A stretch of 64,000 bases of DNA. It comes from Flabesymbios commensalis. Lineage: Eukaryota; Annelida; Polychaeta; Terebellida; Flabelligeridae. The DNA lies in assembly GCA_964017125.1 (NCBI GenBank), contig OZ024911.1:43897339-43961338 (forward strand). Direction: 5' to 3'. The position numbers were made by a program, and so were the translations under genes. The notes below the pieces were generated by a model. The model was not told the origin of the DNA. It searched no databases and saw only the letters and a program-made list of their open reading frames with translations. Below are positions 1 through 11,339 of the stretch, piece by piece; the first letter of the stretch is position 1; every line of letters begins with the position of its first letter.

Positions 1-1669
1 TCGTATCGGCCTCTTCATGCTCAGCTCGCAATATATAAACAGTTTGCCAGGTAACGGAACCTGCTACAGTAGTAAACCTGTAACATTCGTTTTCTATGGC
101 GACATACAATAAATGTCCAGTGAGAAGTAGTGCATATTTATCACTACGCCACTCTTCGGAAAAAAAGTACATAAAGCAGTTTTAAAGGAAGCGGATTTGA
201 GTGCTTGTTGCCAAATTTTGGGTCTTGTTTGCTTAGGGCCAGTAATCACAAACGTAGAACCGTCATCAGCCTCGTTACGATGTTCGTGCTCCACATCTTT
301 GATGGATGGTGAGCGGTAATTATCACATATAAAATCTACTCTTTCGGACATCTGACACAGTTTCTCTAGAACAAGGTGCGCTATACCACCAAATGTGTTT
401 GGAGGGTTAACAAGAGTGTGGAGGAAGAACATGGCATCAACCAAAGTGGCATCAACAGAAATAGGATCGTTGCTATCCGTAGTCTGCTCTAGTCTGTGTA
501 ATAACTTCGACTTGTCTGTTTTGTTCATATGACCTGTACTACTGACTAATGTTAGTGGCACCGGTGTTAGTGGGAATGTGAATACTTTTTCCATATTAAG
601 TTGTTCTGTGATGCTCAAATACAACAGCCTACCGAACAGGTCACGTGTGTTTTTCATAACTATTACTTTCCCTTCTTTGGCGGTAATTCTTGTTCTTATT
701 GCAGCATTTTGAAATTTTTTTACTTTACGTCTTGGAATAGGTTTTTCAAAACGATATGGATCATTAAAACATCCTTCTGAAAATTCATTGCTCCACTTCT
801 TCCCTTTCTCTGTAAATGCCAGCAGGTCGTCTTTAATAGCATCAGGTACTTTCTGTCCTGTTGATAAACAATATAGGTTGTTATCATCTTCTATGCTGAA
901 TGGATTCATTGTTGACATAATTCCTTCAATAAGTGTTTTCATATCATTATTATCTTTCTGTATTCTGTACGGTTTTAGTTCTTTTACTACATCATCAGGC
1001 GACCTCAAACCAGCCTGATGTAAGAGAGTGCTCACAATGGCACTTCTCGTGGATCTAGTTATCATCCATCTGGTACGTGTGGAATCTGTCTGAAATGCGG
1101 ATATTCCTGTCTTACGAGAAGCTGCATCAGCATTAACAGTCTGTTCTAATGTTAGGTCCACTGCTGCTCTAGAAAAGGATTTGCTTGTTCGTCTGATTGT
1201 GAGAGCTCCTTTCTCCAATACTTCTCGAACTCCAGGGTGGGTGTTATCAATATTTATCAAGTTCAGATAATAACGTGTCATCCATCGTGCATAGTTTTGC
1301 CGACTACCAGCAAAGAATGCATATCGCATTTGACCCAGTGTATAGACAAACAAGTCAATATTGTTAGTTCTACACGAACGATGGAACAAGAGAAAAAGAT
1401 TAACAGCTTTGACATACATCATTCAATACTGTGCAGTGCTACCATGTTCTCCAGCCAAGGAAAGATTCGTGTAGCCAATATACATATTGAGGAATGATAT
1501 GTACTCGTCAGATTCCTCTAATGATTTCATGGCTTCTGGAGATGGATCATCATTTAGTTTAATTAGTCTGCTAGCAATTGAATCTGGAACAGGTCCATGT
1601 ACTTCCAGAAACTTTCTGAAGTGGAGAATAGAGAAAGCTGTTGCAAGCATCGGATGCAAACGCTTGCAT
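1..1669 (-). pseudogene. C-terminal block of the same multi-copy family, running off the left edge
   Basis: Continues the same family after the 243-bp intron; the acceptor is ttttttttcag before ATGCAAGCG. Recognisable family segments include CKRLHPMLATAFSILHFRKF, NYARWMTRYYLNL, DLFGRLLYLSITEQLNMEKV and, near the window edge, HEEADT. From memory the HEEADTR motif precedes a nuclease-like C-terminal region in complete members; that region lies outside this window. Several hundred codons are conserved, but the block does not look intact. No terminal repeats were found around the locus. Confidence 0.5.
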
Positions 1670-1908
1670 CTGAAAAAAAATCATTATAAAAACTATTTTG
1701 TGGAAGCTTGGTAAAGAAATATACACAGAGATTAAACAGGTTGTCTGTTAATTACAGAGGTAGTTGAATTACAACAATTACAACTCAAGGTGCTATGGTT
1801 ACAGACACAGCTTAAACTTAAACTAGCTTAAACTACTATTATGTATGCCTATGTACCATCACGCATTAAAACACTAAATTATACACAATCATATCAACAA
1901 TACTAACG

Positions 1909-3951
1909 TTACCTGTTGTAGTGTTTTCCAGCCAAAAATCCATTCAAAGATCCAGGAGCCAGGACACCGCTATCTGTGAGAATTTCCGGACCACCAGAAC
2001 CATCTAGATAATATCCAAGCACAGCAAAGTATGCCATACATATGTGGAAAGGACCGAAGGCGATAAAAACATTGTCATACTTTGGTGATTCTGTAAATTG
2101 AATTTGCATGGCAGGCTTAGCTATAGCGAGATCATAGTGCACAACTATGTACCTTTCACCACATTCGATTGCAACTTTTTGAGATATTTTGAGTGTTTCT
2201 ACAATGACATCTAGACGTGTTGGTGGAAGATTAAGATTATCCATGTATGTTACCCTTTGTTGAGGAAGTTTGTCTTCTGTTATTTGACTATTCCAGCCAG
2301 ACCACATAGGAGTGATAGCCATAGATACACAGGCCATCCAGGTTAAATCTTTATACTCCGATATCAAAACATCTGATGGTATTGGAATGTCTTTGATGTC
2401 ATAGTTGAATAATGTAATTTTAGGTTTTTTCCTATAAGGTTCAATGTCTGATAGTTTGTATGCAAATGAACGTTTGCCTTGTCTTTGTGGCAGTTGATCA
2501 GTCTGAATATTAACATTTTCTGGAACTTGGTAAAAGTCTAAAGCCAGTGGTACAACATTTTGATAACAGATACCAGCAGTATCATGAAGACTGTTGCTGC
2601 CTGATAGTGTCTCCGTGATTTCATCGTAGTTGTCCCAGGCAATTGATGTGGCAAGACCCGGAATCTGCAACAAGCCATCAGGTGTTGCTTTGTCACGATA
2701 TGATATTGTAGTTGCAATTTCTGTTTCCAATGACTCTGCTGTATGGTAATTTATGGCATGTCCAAATCGATTCAATATATCCAAAACCCTTCTGCTACCA
2801 GTTATACTTTTTATCCCCATTCCAAGGCAAATGTGCTTTCCTGGTTTAACTAGACCTCTTGTCACAATAAAAATAACGTCATCAGCAGTAGATTGTGCTT
2901 GTCGTCTGGCTTTGTCTGTCAGTGTTTTACCTCCTGTATAAAGTTCAAGAAAGAAATCCAGTAATGCTTGTGGGGTTTTGGCCTGTCCTTTTCCAAGGGC
3001 GTCTGCATTTAAGGTATGAGGTAATTCAAAAGATTGCTCATTTAATATTACGGAACGCAAGTAAGATGCTGTTTCTTTAACAGCGTGTTCATCAAAGTTT
3101 GCTTTCCGGATAGCGGATTCTTCACTTATGGAATTATGGTAGATTACAATGCCAGATTTATTATTTTCCTTTGTTGTACTGAGTGAAGTTGGATATGCCT
3201 TCAGAATCTTGTCACACAGTGATTTTGCTGAATAACCACTGTCTTCGATCTGTAGAAGATTTAGATAATGCGAATGAAGTGAGGTTAGTAATTCAGCCCC
3301 TGACAGTGATATAATCGTGTGTTCAATGTGTTTTTGCAGTGTTGTGAATGCCTCGTTGTGCGGTCTGTTATTTTCGGGGAGACAAGTGGAGCTCTGAACC
3401 CCTAATTTGTCAGCTCTTCTGATGAATAGTCGCTTGCAGGAGTGGTGATATTTGGCTTCTTTAGCAATCATATCAATCCCTGCTATCTTAGACAATATGC
3501 GGTCATCTTTTAAGATTTTAGCTGCATTTTTAATGGCATTTACACTATCAAGTGTCTGACAGTCACCTAGAGGCTCCCTTTTCCCTGTGCCAGTCCTTCT
3601 AATGTTGTGATCACAGAACAAACACACTTTTGGTAATACACCAGTGGAGCTGGTACATGGTGTTTCATTATTATCTGATCGCAAGAGATGTGATTTCCCG
3701 TCTGAAATTTTAGCTTTGCCAGAACATAAGGGCATGCTAATAGAAGTAAAGTTTCGATAGCACTTGCTATGATAGCCAATTGAGTCATTGAACACATTTG
3801 GCAAATTAATTTCAAAGTATTTTGAGTTAGACAATTTTTCATGGCGAGCCTTGTTAACTGTCTGAACCTTTTCCCAAGTTTTGTCATCAAATAGTTTTAC
3901 TGTTTCACTTGTCTTACCACCAAGATGCAAAACACAGATGGGTTTATTCAT
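1909..3951 (-). pseudogene. N-terminal block of a large multi-copy protein of unknown function
   Basis: A 680-codon open frame starting MNKPICVLHLGGK. Two C/H clusters look metal-binding: one around GYHSKCYRNF (about residue 60) and one formed by VCLFCDHN plus KYHHSCKRLF (about residues 108-180). Later segments such as GIKSITGSRRVLDILNRFGH and IAWDNYDEITETLSG match, from memory, a family of long uncharacterised proteins found in many copies in cnidarian, echinoderm and hemichordate genomes. The frame ends just after KHYNR at a good splice donor (AACAG/gtaacg, exon end near 1913). A 243-bp intron (1670-1912) leads to the next block. Function is unknown; copy number suggests a mobile element, class not determined. 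As a whole the locus (1-3951) looks broken in about two places and is treated as a fossil. Confidence 0.6.
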
Positions 3952-4392
3952 TGTATGTAGATTATGAGCCAGTATAGTTAAATAACAAGGAACTGATCAA
4001 CAGTATCTCTGAATAAGCCTGTAGGCCTAAGTGATGATATTAGTCTACTAGAGTCAGGTTGCACGTACAGCTAAGCATTGATCAACGTGGGTCTATATTT
4101 AGACTGATACTTGTACATGTCTACGATAATAAGCTTATATAGTCAGCCCAGCATCTATAGGTACCAGACTGAGGTCACTGTACATACTGTAGTCCCATCT
4201 CAAAACATAAATATAGGCCTACAAGTGTGATTTTAATTTTGATGTTATCATGTTCACTTTATATATGTGCCCTTTTATAGGCCTATTATTAAGCCTATGT
4301 CATTATAAGAGCCAGTTCATTGTAAACTGCTGTAGGCCTGCAATAGGTATGTGTTTTAACAGTATTAATAGGCTACAACAAGTGAACAAAAC
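3952..4392. other. Upstream flank of the multi-copy family locus, no gene seen
   Basis: About 440 bases of AT-rich sequence with several AGGCCTA motifs. I see no open frame, RNA gene or clear repeat boundary, and no recognisable promoter element. Confidence 0.4.
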
Positions 4393-4468
4393 CTATAGAT
4401 GGAACTCTTAGATCGTATGGACCTTTCAACACAAATACCCCCCCCCCCCCCTTAGCTCTGGGACTAAA
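4393..4468 (+). repeat. Direct repeat flanking a satellite, copy 1
   Basis: About 70 bp reading CTATAGATGGAACTCTTAGA at its start and ending GCTCTGGGACTAAA. It recurs nearly unchanged at 5573-5642, on the far side of the tandem array at 4469-5365. A C homopolymer (about 12 bases) sits inside this copy. Confidence 0.8.
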
Positions 4469-5365
4469 TTTCCCTGAGCCCAAAGGAAAGCGTGCACATT
4501 TTACGTCTAGCCAAAAAAGCATGTACTATGTTTACATAACTCTAAATGGGTTAATTTTAGTTTACATTCATGTGACAGCCTGTGCCAGTAGCTTTCTATT
4601 GATATCAAATATATTGATATAGCCCAAAATTAGACTACTTAGTGGGCAATAATGTGAGATATGGTCAATTTTCCCGAGCCTGAAGAAAAGCGAGCTAATT
4701 TTACGTCTAACCAAAAAAGCGAGTAATATGTTCACATAACTCATTATTTTTCATTCAAATGGGTTAATTTTAAGTCAGCAATAGTTCTAGAACATGTTTG
4801 AATCAAAATTAAACATTTATACTATACAAAAATCGACTGAGAGAAAAGTATTTTGTCTATTTACTGAGAAAGTATGAAAAATGGGTGAAATTACGTGTTA
4901 AAATACCAACTTAAAGCGCTCTTTTGCATTTGTCAATGATCAGACACAAAATAGTTTACATCCATGTGAAGGCCTGTGCCAGTAGCTTTCTATTGATATC
5001 AAATATATTGATATAGCCCAAAATTTGACTACTTAGTGGGCAATAATGTGAGATATGGTCAATTTTCCCGAGCCTGAAGAAAAGCGAGATAATTTTACGT
5101 CTAACCAAAAAAGCGAGTAATATGTTCACATAACTCATTATTTTTAATTCAAATGGGTTAATTTTAAGTCAGCAATGGTTCTAGAACATGTTTGAATCAA
5201 AATTAAACATTTATACTATACAAAAATCGACTGAGAGAAAAGTATTTTGTCTATTTACTGAAAAAGTATGAAAAATGGGTAAAATTACGTGTTAAAATAC
5301 CAACTTAAAGCTATATTGTTCATTTGTTATTGATCAGACACAAAATATTTTACATTCATGTGAAA
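4469..5365 (+). repeat. Tandem repeat of ~395-bp units
   Basis: Two nearly full units begin at 4561 and 4957 (TTTACATYCATGTGA...GCCTGTGCCAGTAGC). A third, truncated unit starts at about 5350, and a shortened, diverged piece lies at 4469-4560. Units share the segments GGTCAATTTTCCCGAGCCTG and AAAATCGACTGAGAGAAAAG. Spacing is 396 then about 393 bp. No protein is encoded. Confidence 0.85.
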
Positions 5366-5572
5366 GCCTATGTCATATGTGAGTGATAATAAATAATTTA
5401 AAAATTATTAAAAAGAAAATTACTCCAGTTTTAGCAAACAATCACTTCATACGCAATATTTCAAATTGCGGTTTGCGATTTTGACGGTACTAGTGTTTAA
5501 AGGGTTTTTGCTGTACTTTTGGACAGGATGATTTTTGTAAGACGCGCAGATTCGGATTCCTGAGAAATTTTC

Positions 5573-5642
5573 ACTATAGGTGGAACTCTTAGATCGTATG
5601 GACCTTTCAACACAAATAAAACCCCCCTAGCTCTGGGACTAA
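5573..5642 (+). repeat. Direct repeat flanking a satellite, copy 2
   Basis: Second copy of the ~70-bp sequence at 4393-4468, same orientation, with ~1.18 kb between copies. The pair brackets the ~395-bp array. This may mean the array belongs to one element, or that a larger ~1.2-kb unit was duplicated. Confidence 0.75.
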
Positions 5643-5788
5643 AAGGTTCGGCATCCCATGATCCAAAACATAGGCCTATATGCTTACCAATACAATTTAA
5701 ATGAAGTATGGCAGAAAACGAGCTACTGAAACCAAAATGTAGTTGAAATGTTGCTGATTCCAACGAAATATTGGACTGTCACCTGTAA

Positions 5789-5940
5789 CCTGACTGTAAC
5801 CTCGCCACAAGGTAACCTCGCCACAGGTAATCTCGCCACAGATTTGGTAACCTCGCCACAGAAGGCTGAGTAACCTCGCCACAGCTTTGGTAACCTCGCC
5901 ACATGAGGCTAAGTAACCTCGCCACAACTTCGCCACACCT
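5789..5940 (+). repeat. Minisatellite with TAACCTCGCCACA core
   Basis: The 13-mer TAACCTCGCCACA (variants TAATCTCGCCACA, AACTTCGCCACA) occurs about eight times. Spacers are short and variable, such as GATTTGG, GAAGGCTGAG and GCTTTGG. The constant core with changing spacers is unlike simple slippage. Confidence 0.85.
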
Positions 5941-6024
5941 GTTGTATCCGCATTTTTCAATGTATTTTCAAAGGGAAATCTCTACCTTGAACGTGGTGTA
6001 GATGTCTACATAGACTTAGACTAT

Positions 6025-6137
6025 ATCCCAGCAAACACAAAACATTTTTATAACATTTGTACGATGTTGGACCAACATCGAAGACGTTGGGCTGACGTTG
6101 TACAAATGTTATAATAATGCTTTGTGTTTGCTGGGAT
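6025..6137. repeat. Palindromic CAGCAAACAC element, copy A (near-perfect, 113 bp)
   Basis: Starts ATCCCAGCAAACACAAAACA and ends with its complement, TTTGTGTTTGCTGGGAT. The arms pair along almost the whole length, including the inner TATAACATTTGTAC / GTACAAATGTTATA. The centre is CATCGAAGACG. It shares its inner arm type with copy M at 45413. Too short to encode anything. Confidence 0.9.
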
Positions 6138-7340
6138 GTGCCATTAAAATCAAAAGCAAAAAAATCTAAAATATATAACGAATAATATTACGCCTACAAT
6201 TTTTTTTTGTACAGCAAATATTGTAGAAAATTTGTTCATTGTGACTAATAATAATAATATATTAACCCTAAACCGCTGAATTAAATAATTTAAATTTTCA
6301 CGCACTTGGAGTTGTTTCTCACTACCTTGACCCACAAATTTAGGTGAGAGAAAAAAACTCGTATTTGATTAATTTGTAATTTAAGACTAAGCAATTTACA
6401 AATCTTGATGTTTAAATGGCTAATAAAACGGATTAAAGCGACTACAGTCGCGCTTAGCGGTATAAGGTGAATAGGTGTAGGCCTAGCGGCAACAACAGAG
6501 GAAGTTGATGACACTGCCCCAAGAAGAGATCCGACAGCACCCGAGGAAGACAATGAGTAGCACTCAAGCTATGTGATCGACTCCAATAACACTCGATATT
6601 GTTGACGCAATTGATTGACACAAGTGATATTAACTCATGTGAGTGCGTGGTGACGTGAAGTCAATTGGGCCTACTTGCAAACACTGAATATTAAACCATT
6701 TTTTGTTCTTCCGGTTTTAATAATAGCATAACCGCCAATATGAATCTTTGATATTTCTATCAGCATGAACACCTGATGAACGTTTAATATAAATATGAGG
6801 TGATATGAATGATTCTTAAGTGTTTTATTTGTGGTTGGGAGAATGCCCCCCTTTTGAAATAATAATGGGTCACATGCCCCATCGTCTAAGGCCAATGCCC
6901 CCCCCCCCTCCGAAAAATATCAAGGGCCCCTCGGCCCCCTTTTGCCAATTTATAAACCAATCTCAGACATATAATTTTAACTATTTATATTGCCGTATAT
7001 TAACCGTCTGCGTCCCTATGTTTGGGCTATATTCAAGTTAAACTGAACGTAGATTTTAACCTAAGTCTATGCTAAAAACACAAATATTAGGCCTAATTTA
7101 TGTTCTTGTATTATTGACCCTATCGATGGAAGCTGATATTCAACATCACATTGTAATGAAGGCCTAAATATCACGCTAATAGGGATCTAATTAGAAGTTA
7201 CTAAAAGGTGTGGTACCAAAGCCATAACTTTATTTTGAATCGAATTTACAAATAGTAATATTATTAATAAATTTTCCTTTAATGCTGGGTAAACGATGTA
7301 GAGGACGGCACAACAATAAACTAAATATCCAGTTATCCCT
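6138..7340. other. AT-rich intergenic sequence, no gene seen
   Basis: Holds a short minus-strand open frame at 6290-6553 with a Ser/Ala-rich start that I do not recognise, and a C-rich run near 6898-6910. I see no convincing exon, RNA gene or bounded repeat. Confidence 0.4.
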
Positions 7341-7392
7341 GGTTTAATGCTAGTCCACCGTCTGCACTGCTGGCCCAACATTAAACTAACAT
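7341..7392. repeat. Palindromic element, copy B (core fragment)
   Basis: GGTTTAATGCTAGTCCACCG and GGCCCAACATTAAAC pair around a CCGTCTGCACTGC centre. The CAGCAAACAC ends are missing here, but a terminal-like TTGTATTTGCTGGGATGT appears alone near 7604-7620. Confidence 0.5.
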
Positions 7393-8116
7393 TAAGTCGA
7401 TTTAGCTTCTGTGGAAAGTATAGATATATAGCCAGTGTAATATATTATGAGATTATGCTTTGTACATCGCGTTGACTACTACAATGAGGCAATACCGCTG
7501 GAGTACAATCACACGTGTCTTGCCATAGAGTTAACTCTATATTTGGTCTGGATAAACTTCTGAAATTCGAAACCTTTGAGTGTTGATCCACTGTTCGCCG
7601 TATTGTATTTGCTGGGATGTACCTAAAAGTATGCATACTTTAGAAGTGGATATATGTTTATTAAAAACATGCCTCGAAGTAATAATATGTAGGGCTATAA
7701 AGTGTCTATAAAGCAGCTGGGCCAATAGTGTTTTTTTTAATGACACAGCATCATAGTTGAATTCACGCTTTCCCATTCGTTGATTGTTTTCTACCAATTA
7801 CTGGCCAACCGTCAATGATGAAGACGAGGACCAGCCGTGCATGTGGATTATAAAACTTTAAAATATATATTTTTCATTTTTGCAATAAATGAAAATCAAA
7901 GTGGAACAGGGAACAAAATTATGGCAGAACCAGAGTAAAAACATACCTGTCAATTATAACAGGTAAGGGATAGCAATGACATGACCAATATATATTATGC
8001 ACATTTAATATGTTGTGCAGAATAAAATATGAAAAATGTTGGGCAGCGCCCCTGACGGTGAACCAATATTAAATCCACAGGTAATGTGTTTGTATATATG
8101 TAATAACAATACCGAA
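7393..8116. other. Intergenic sequence, no gene seen
   Basis: Apart from the stray palindrome-like end near 7604-7620, I see no exon or bounded element in these 720 bases. Confidence 0.35.
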
Positions 8117-8428
8117 GGGCGGGGGGGGGGGGGGGTCCTGGTGCCTGCTAGAAAAGTCAGAGATCGCGGATCCGTCTCCTGCTCTGGCATTCAAGTTTCA
8201 AAGAAACAAAATGTTTCCTCCCTGTTCAATTGTAAATATTGAATATTGTGGGCAGCCTCCGTGACCGAGAGTTAGTGTGCTCGGCCGTAGACCAACAGGG
8301 CTCAATTTCGAATCCTGTTTCTGGAGGGCAGTGACACCTCATACATCTCACCATCCTCAGGTTATCCTTACCCAGTTTAGCCTATATGTGTACAAATGTG
8401 GTGTAGAACCCCATTTATTTCATTTCAT
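8117..8428 (+). mobile_element. Dimeric tRNA-derived SINE, copy 1
   Basis: Begins with a G-rich, diverged first tRNA-like monomer (8117-8200). A linker follows, with GTTTCAAAGAAACAAAATG and TGAATATTGTGGGCAGCC. The second monomer (from about 8250) has an A-box-like stretch after GCCTCCGTGACCGAGAG and a B-box-like TTCGAATCC. The tail runs through CCCAGTTTAGCCTATATG to CCATTTATTTCATTTCAT. The same layout recurs at 10313, 10640, 47710 (partial) and 51227. Confidence 0.75.
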
Positions 8429-8664
8429 AGCATTTGATACAGCCAACTAACACCTGACTCAACTTTGGCCTGACAACATTACAGCAACATTTCAGATCGT
8501 GTGAGTTGAGAAAGCCTTCATGGGTCTTTATCCTTAGGTCTACTGTGTGTATTGTGATTTCAATAATTGGCATTACGTAAGAGGGTGCAGTGAAAGTGCA
8601 TTACGTCCACATGTGATAATGATGAATTAGGGCTACTGTATATTTTATGGCTGAGTAAGAAACA

Positions 8665-9408
8665 TTAACTCATAGCAGTCTGGCCGTTTTGACATAGGAC
8701 GTCTGTGTGGTCTGGCCATTTTTGTGATTTTGGGACATAATGTCTTACTTTTAATATAAATTTAGAATTATGGCATATGTATTTCCCATACACCATAGGA
8801 ACACACATACAATATATATCCAGAATACACTTCATTTAAACGGCCAATGTGATGTTGCCATGGTAACCGACAGCCATTTGAATATGCTAATTAGGTAGTC
8901 AAATTCTCGGAAATTTTGTTTAAAAATGGTATTTTTGTAATTCACGGAGATTCAGGAGTACAACATTACATCAATTCACATAAAATATATTAAAATACAT
9001 CACAAAAGGTTCGAAGAAGCATTCAATAGGTCTTTATAAACAAAATAATGGGGTGAATAAGTTATGATCATGGGATTTAGCAATCTTTCTAAAAAAAATT
9101 GAGATGCATACTGGATTTCAAATTTTGAGATGCACCAAGTTTGACATTCCCAACTCATCTGGGAAATAACAAAAGCCTCGTATTCATCTGAGCCTGGAGC
9201 TCGATTTTTATTTCGGAAACAGTTGTGATCCAAATAAGTCAACTCTTTATGTTCCAGGCTACCCATACTTGGTTCATAGTTGCGCAAGTGATGTCATTTG
9301 GTGAATGGCTAAGCATTATTGCCAGGTCCGAGCTGGACTCGGACCTAGACTGCAGCGTCATAAATGCCAGGTCCGAGCTGGGCTCGGACCTAGACTGCTA
9401 TGAGTTAA
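8665..9408. mobile_element. piggyBac-type non-autonomous element (TTAA-flanked), 744 bp
   Basis: The left end TTAACTCATAGCAGTC is the exact complement of the right end GACTGCTATGAGTTAA. Both ends carry TTAA, the piggyBac target site. Near the right end are two tandem hairpin units (9321-9352 and 9366-9398) reading GCCAGGTCCGAGCTGGRCTC and then GGACCTAGACTGC. The interior has no transposase-like open frame, so it would need an enzyme supplied in trans. Confidence 0.75.
9321..9398 (+). repeat. Two tandem hairpin units at the right end of the TTAA element
   Basis: AGGTCCGAGCTGGACTCGGACCT and its neighbour with one base changed are each self-complementary (GGTCCGAG / CTCGGACC). They are followed by TAGACTGC, which also forms part of the terminal repeat. 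Such subterminal repeats are often transposase-binding sites; that role is inference here. Confidence 0.7.
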
Positions 9409-10299
9409 AAGCTGATAATTTACAACTTTTTTAGGCCTATTTTAGACAGAAGAATTAAAATTGAAAATTAAAGATTTCGTGAAAATTCCTGGCTAACTGG
9501 GGCATTATAAAAGTCCCAGAAGAAGTAATAATTGCACTTTTGTAATATTATTATTGTAGTCCTGTGAAATGATTCTTTGTCAAGGTGCAGTGCTTCAGAA
9601 CGTGTGTAAAATCAGCAAAATGTATTATGGGAACCGAACATAATAATATAAATGCCAATGATCGATATAAAGGATATACATCTTTTCATGATAATGCATC
9701 TTAGAGTATAGATATACATTCCCTGACACATTTATAGCTGATTTTTTGCAATGCTGTTGACAAACGTCAAGGCCCCTGGGCCTCTTGTTAAATTTCCCAA
9801 TAAGATGAGACTCTATAGCTTCTAGGAACTTTCTATTTTTCAAATTATTAACTTACAGACACTTTCAGACCATTCCACTCAGATACAATCGAAACCACAT
9901 AACTCTGACGTTTTTTCTCTGGGTATGCTGGAGTATGGCGACGGCACACGGACAGTCAGGCGAACAACACAAGGTAAATTAATCACATTTGATCTAAAAT
10001 TTAACATGTTTAATGAGTAACGAAGCATGGTGACTCTACTGTCCACATGACACAAATTATGCAAGCGGGGCAGCAATTTTAGCACGGCAATACAAGTCAT
10101 AGTGTCTCAAGTGTTGATTTAATTGGACCATGTTTGACAACTCAACCCAGAATTCTCATTCTAAAAATCAGCGACGCAACATGTATAGGGGCTATACTGT
10201 ATTGTTCACTCCAGTTTCTTAGTATTGAGTGTAAGTGAACAGGTCACATGTTGGAAAGCCAAGCGCAGAGCCCAATTTTAAGTACTGTATATCCGCAGT
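9409..10299. other. Intergenic sequence, no gene seen
   Basis: Ordinary AT-rich sequence. Short open frames on the minus strand (9625-9843, 9879-10100) show no recognisable domain, and I treat them as chance. Confidence 0.35.
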
Positions 10300-10620
10300 G
10301 GCGGATCTAGGAAAATGAAATGAATCGGACATTAGGCCACTTTTGTGCACATATAGGCTAAATTGGGCCAGGAGAACCTCCTGAGAATGGTGCGATGACA
10401 CTGCCCTCCAGACACAGGATTCGAAATTCGAGCCCTGACAGTCTAAGGCCGAGCACGCTACCTCTCGGTCACGGAGGCTCCCCACAATACTAAGTTTTAC
10501 GAGTGGATGGGGAAGAAACATTTTTGTTTCTTTCATACCGCCGAGACCGGGGAACGAACCCCGAACTCCAGCGTGAAAGGCTAACCACTACCCTAGGGCC
10601 CCCGCCCGGCGGATCTGGGA
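10300..10620 (-). mobile_element. Dimeric tRNA-derived SINE, copy 2, with 13-bp target duplication
   Basis: The SINE occupies 10313-10607 on the minus strand. It is flanked by GGCGGATCTAGGA (10300-10312) and GGCGGATCTGGGA (10608-10620), a 13-bp target-site duplication with one mismatch. On the minus strand, monomer 1 has an A box within GGGTAGTGGTTAGCCT and a B box GGGTTCGTTCCCC. After a linker containing AAGAAACAAAAATGTTTC, monomer 2 starts GGGAGCCTCCGTGACCGAGA and has TTCGAATCC. The tail ends ...TTCATTTCATTTTC. The clear duplication dates it as fairly young. Confidence 0.85.
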
Positions 10621-10639
10621 ATTGACAAACGGGGGGGCG

Positions 10640-10879
10640 CAGATTTTTTCAAGAGATGATTGAGATGACACTGTCCTACAGACACAGGATTCTAAATTTG
10701 AGCCCTGGCGGTCTGAGGCCGAGCGCGGTACCTCTCGGTCACGGAGGCTCCCCACAATACTGACTTTCACACGTGGATGGGGAAGAAACATTTTTTGTTT
10801 CTTTCAAACCGCTGGGACCAGGAACCGAACCCCAGCGTGAAAGGCAGCGGTGCTAACCACTACCCTAGGCCCCCGCCCA
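10640..10879 (-). mobile_element. Dimeric tRNA-derived SINE, copy 3
   Basis: Same two tRNA-like monomers and linker as copy 2, same orientation, but most of the 3' tail is missing. It interrupts another repeat: GGCGGATCTGGGAATTGACA with a G run lies on one side, and GGGGTCCAGAAGCATGCTCC with a C run on the other. No target duplication is obvious. Confidence 0.7.
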
Positions 10880-11169
10880 GCCTCATAAGCTCTAGAGGGG
10901 TCCAGAAGCATGCTCCCCCCCCCCCCGCAAAAAATTAAAATCTGAGGCCTCCAATGAAGTGTTCTGGATCATATTTCGGCCTGTTTTTTCTTACCTATTC
11001 ACGTCACAAAAAGGCACTTCGTAGCCTATTATCCGATTATACATAGATGTAGAATTTAATAAAAAAAATTAGCGCTCCAGCAGTAAGTTCATGGTGTGTA
11101 AAACATATCTGTAAACGTAGGCCAGTCAGCGTGTTTGGTAAGCTGGAGACAATTGTGATGCAGACAGTG

Positions 11170-11262
11170 AACACGATACACTAACGTATTGCTGGGTCAA
11201 AGTTAGGACACTGTCGACAACACTGGCCCAACATTTAAGCAGCATTGGACAGTGAGTCGTGG
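11170..11262. repeat. Palindromic element, copy C1
   Basis: Diverged copy: AACACGATACACTAACG at the left, CACTGGCCCAACATTTAAGC in the middle, and GTGAGTCGTGG at the right where it meets copy C2. Together C1 and C2 form a head-to-tail dimer. Confidence 0.55.
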
Positions 11263-11339
11263 TACAATGTTGGTCCACCGTCTGCGACGCTGACACAGCA
11301 TTGTTGCAGTATTGGGTGGATGTGTCGTGTTTGCTGGGA
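11254..11339. repeat. Palindromic element, copy C2
   Basis: GAGTCGTGGTACAATGTTGG at the left, centre CCGTCTGCGACGCTG, and right end TGTGTCGTGTTTGCTGGGA. The arms pair with several mismatches. Confidence 0.65.

Noticed and set aside
4956-5138. Open frame in the ~395-bp satellite
   Set aside because: The other unit does not keep the same frame open, so it is chance.
6290-6553. Ser/Ala-rich minus-strand open frame as a first exon
   Set aside because: No family recognised, no partner exons, and the second half is AT-rich intron-like sequence.
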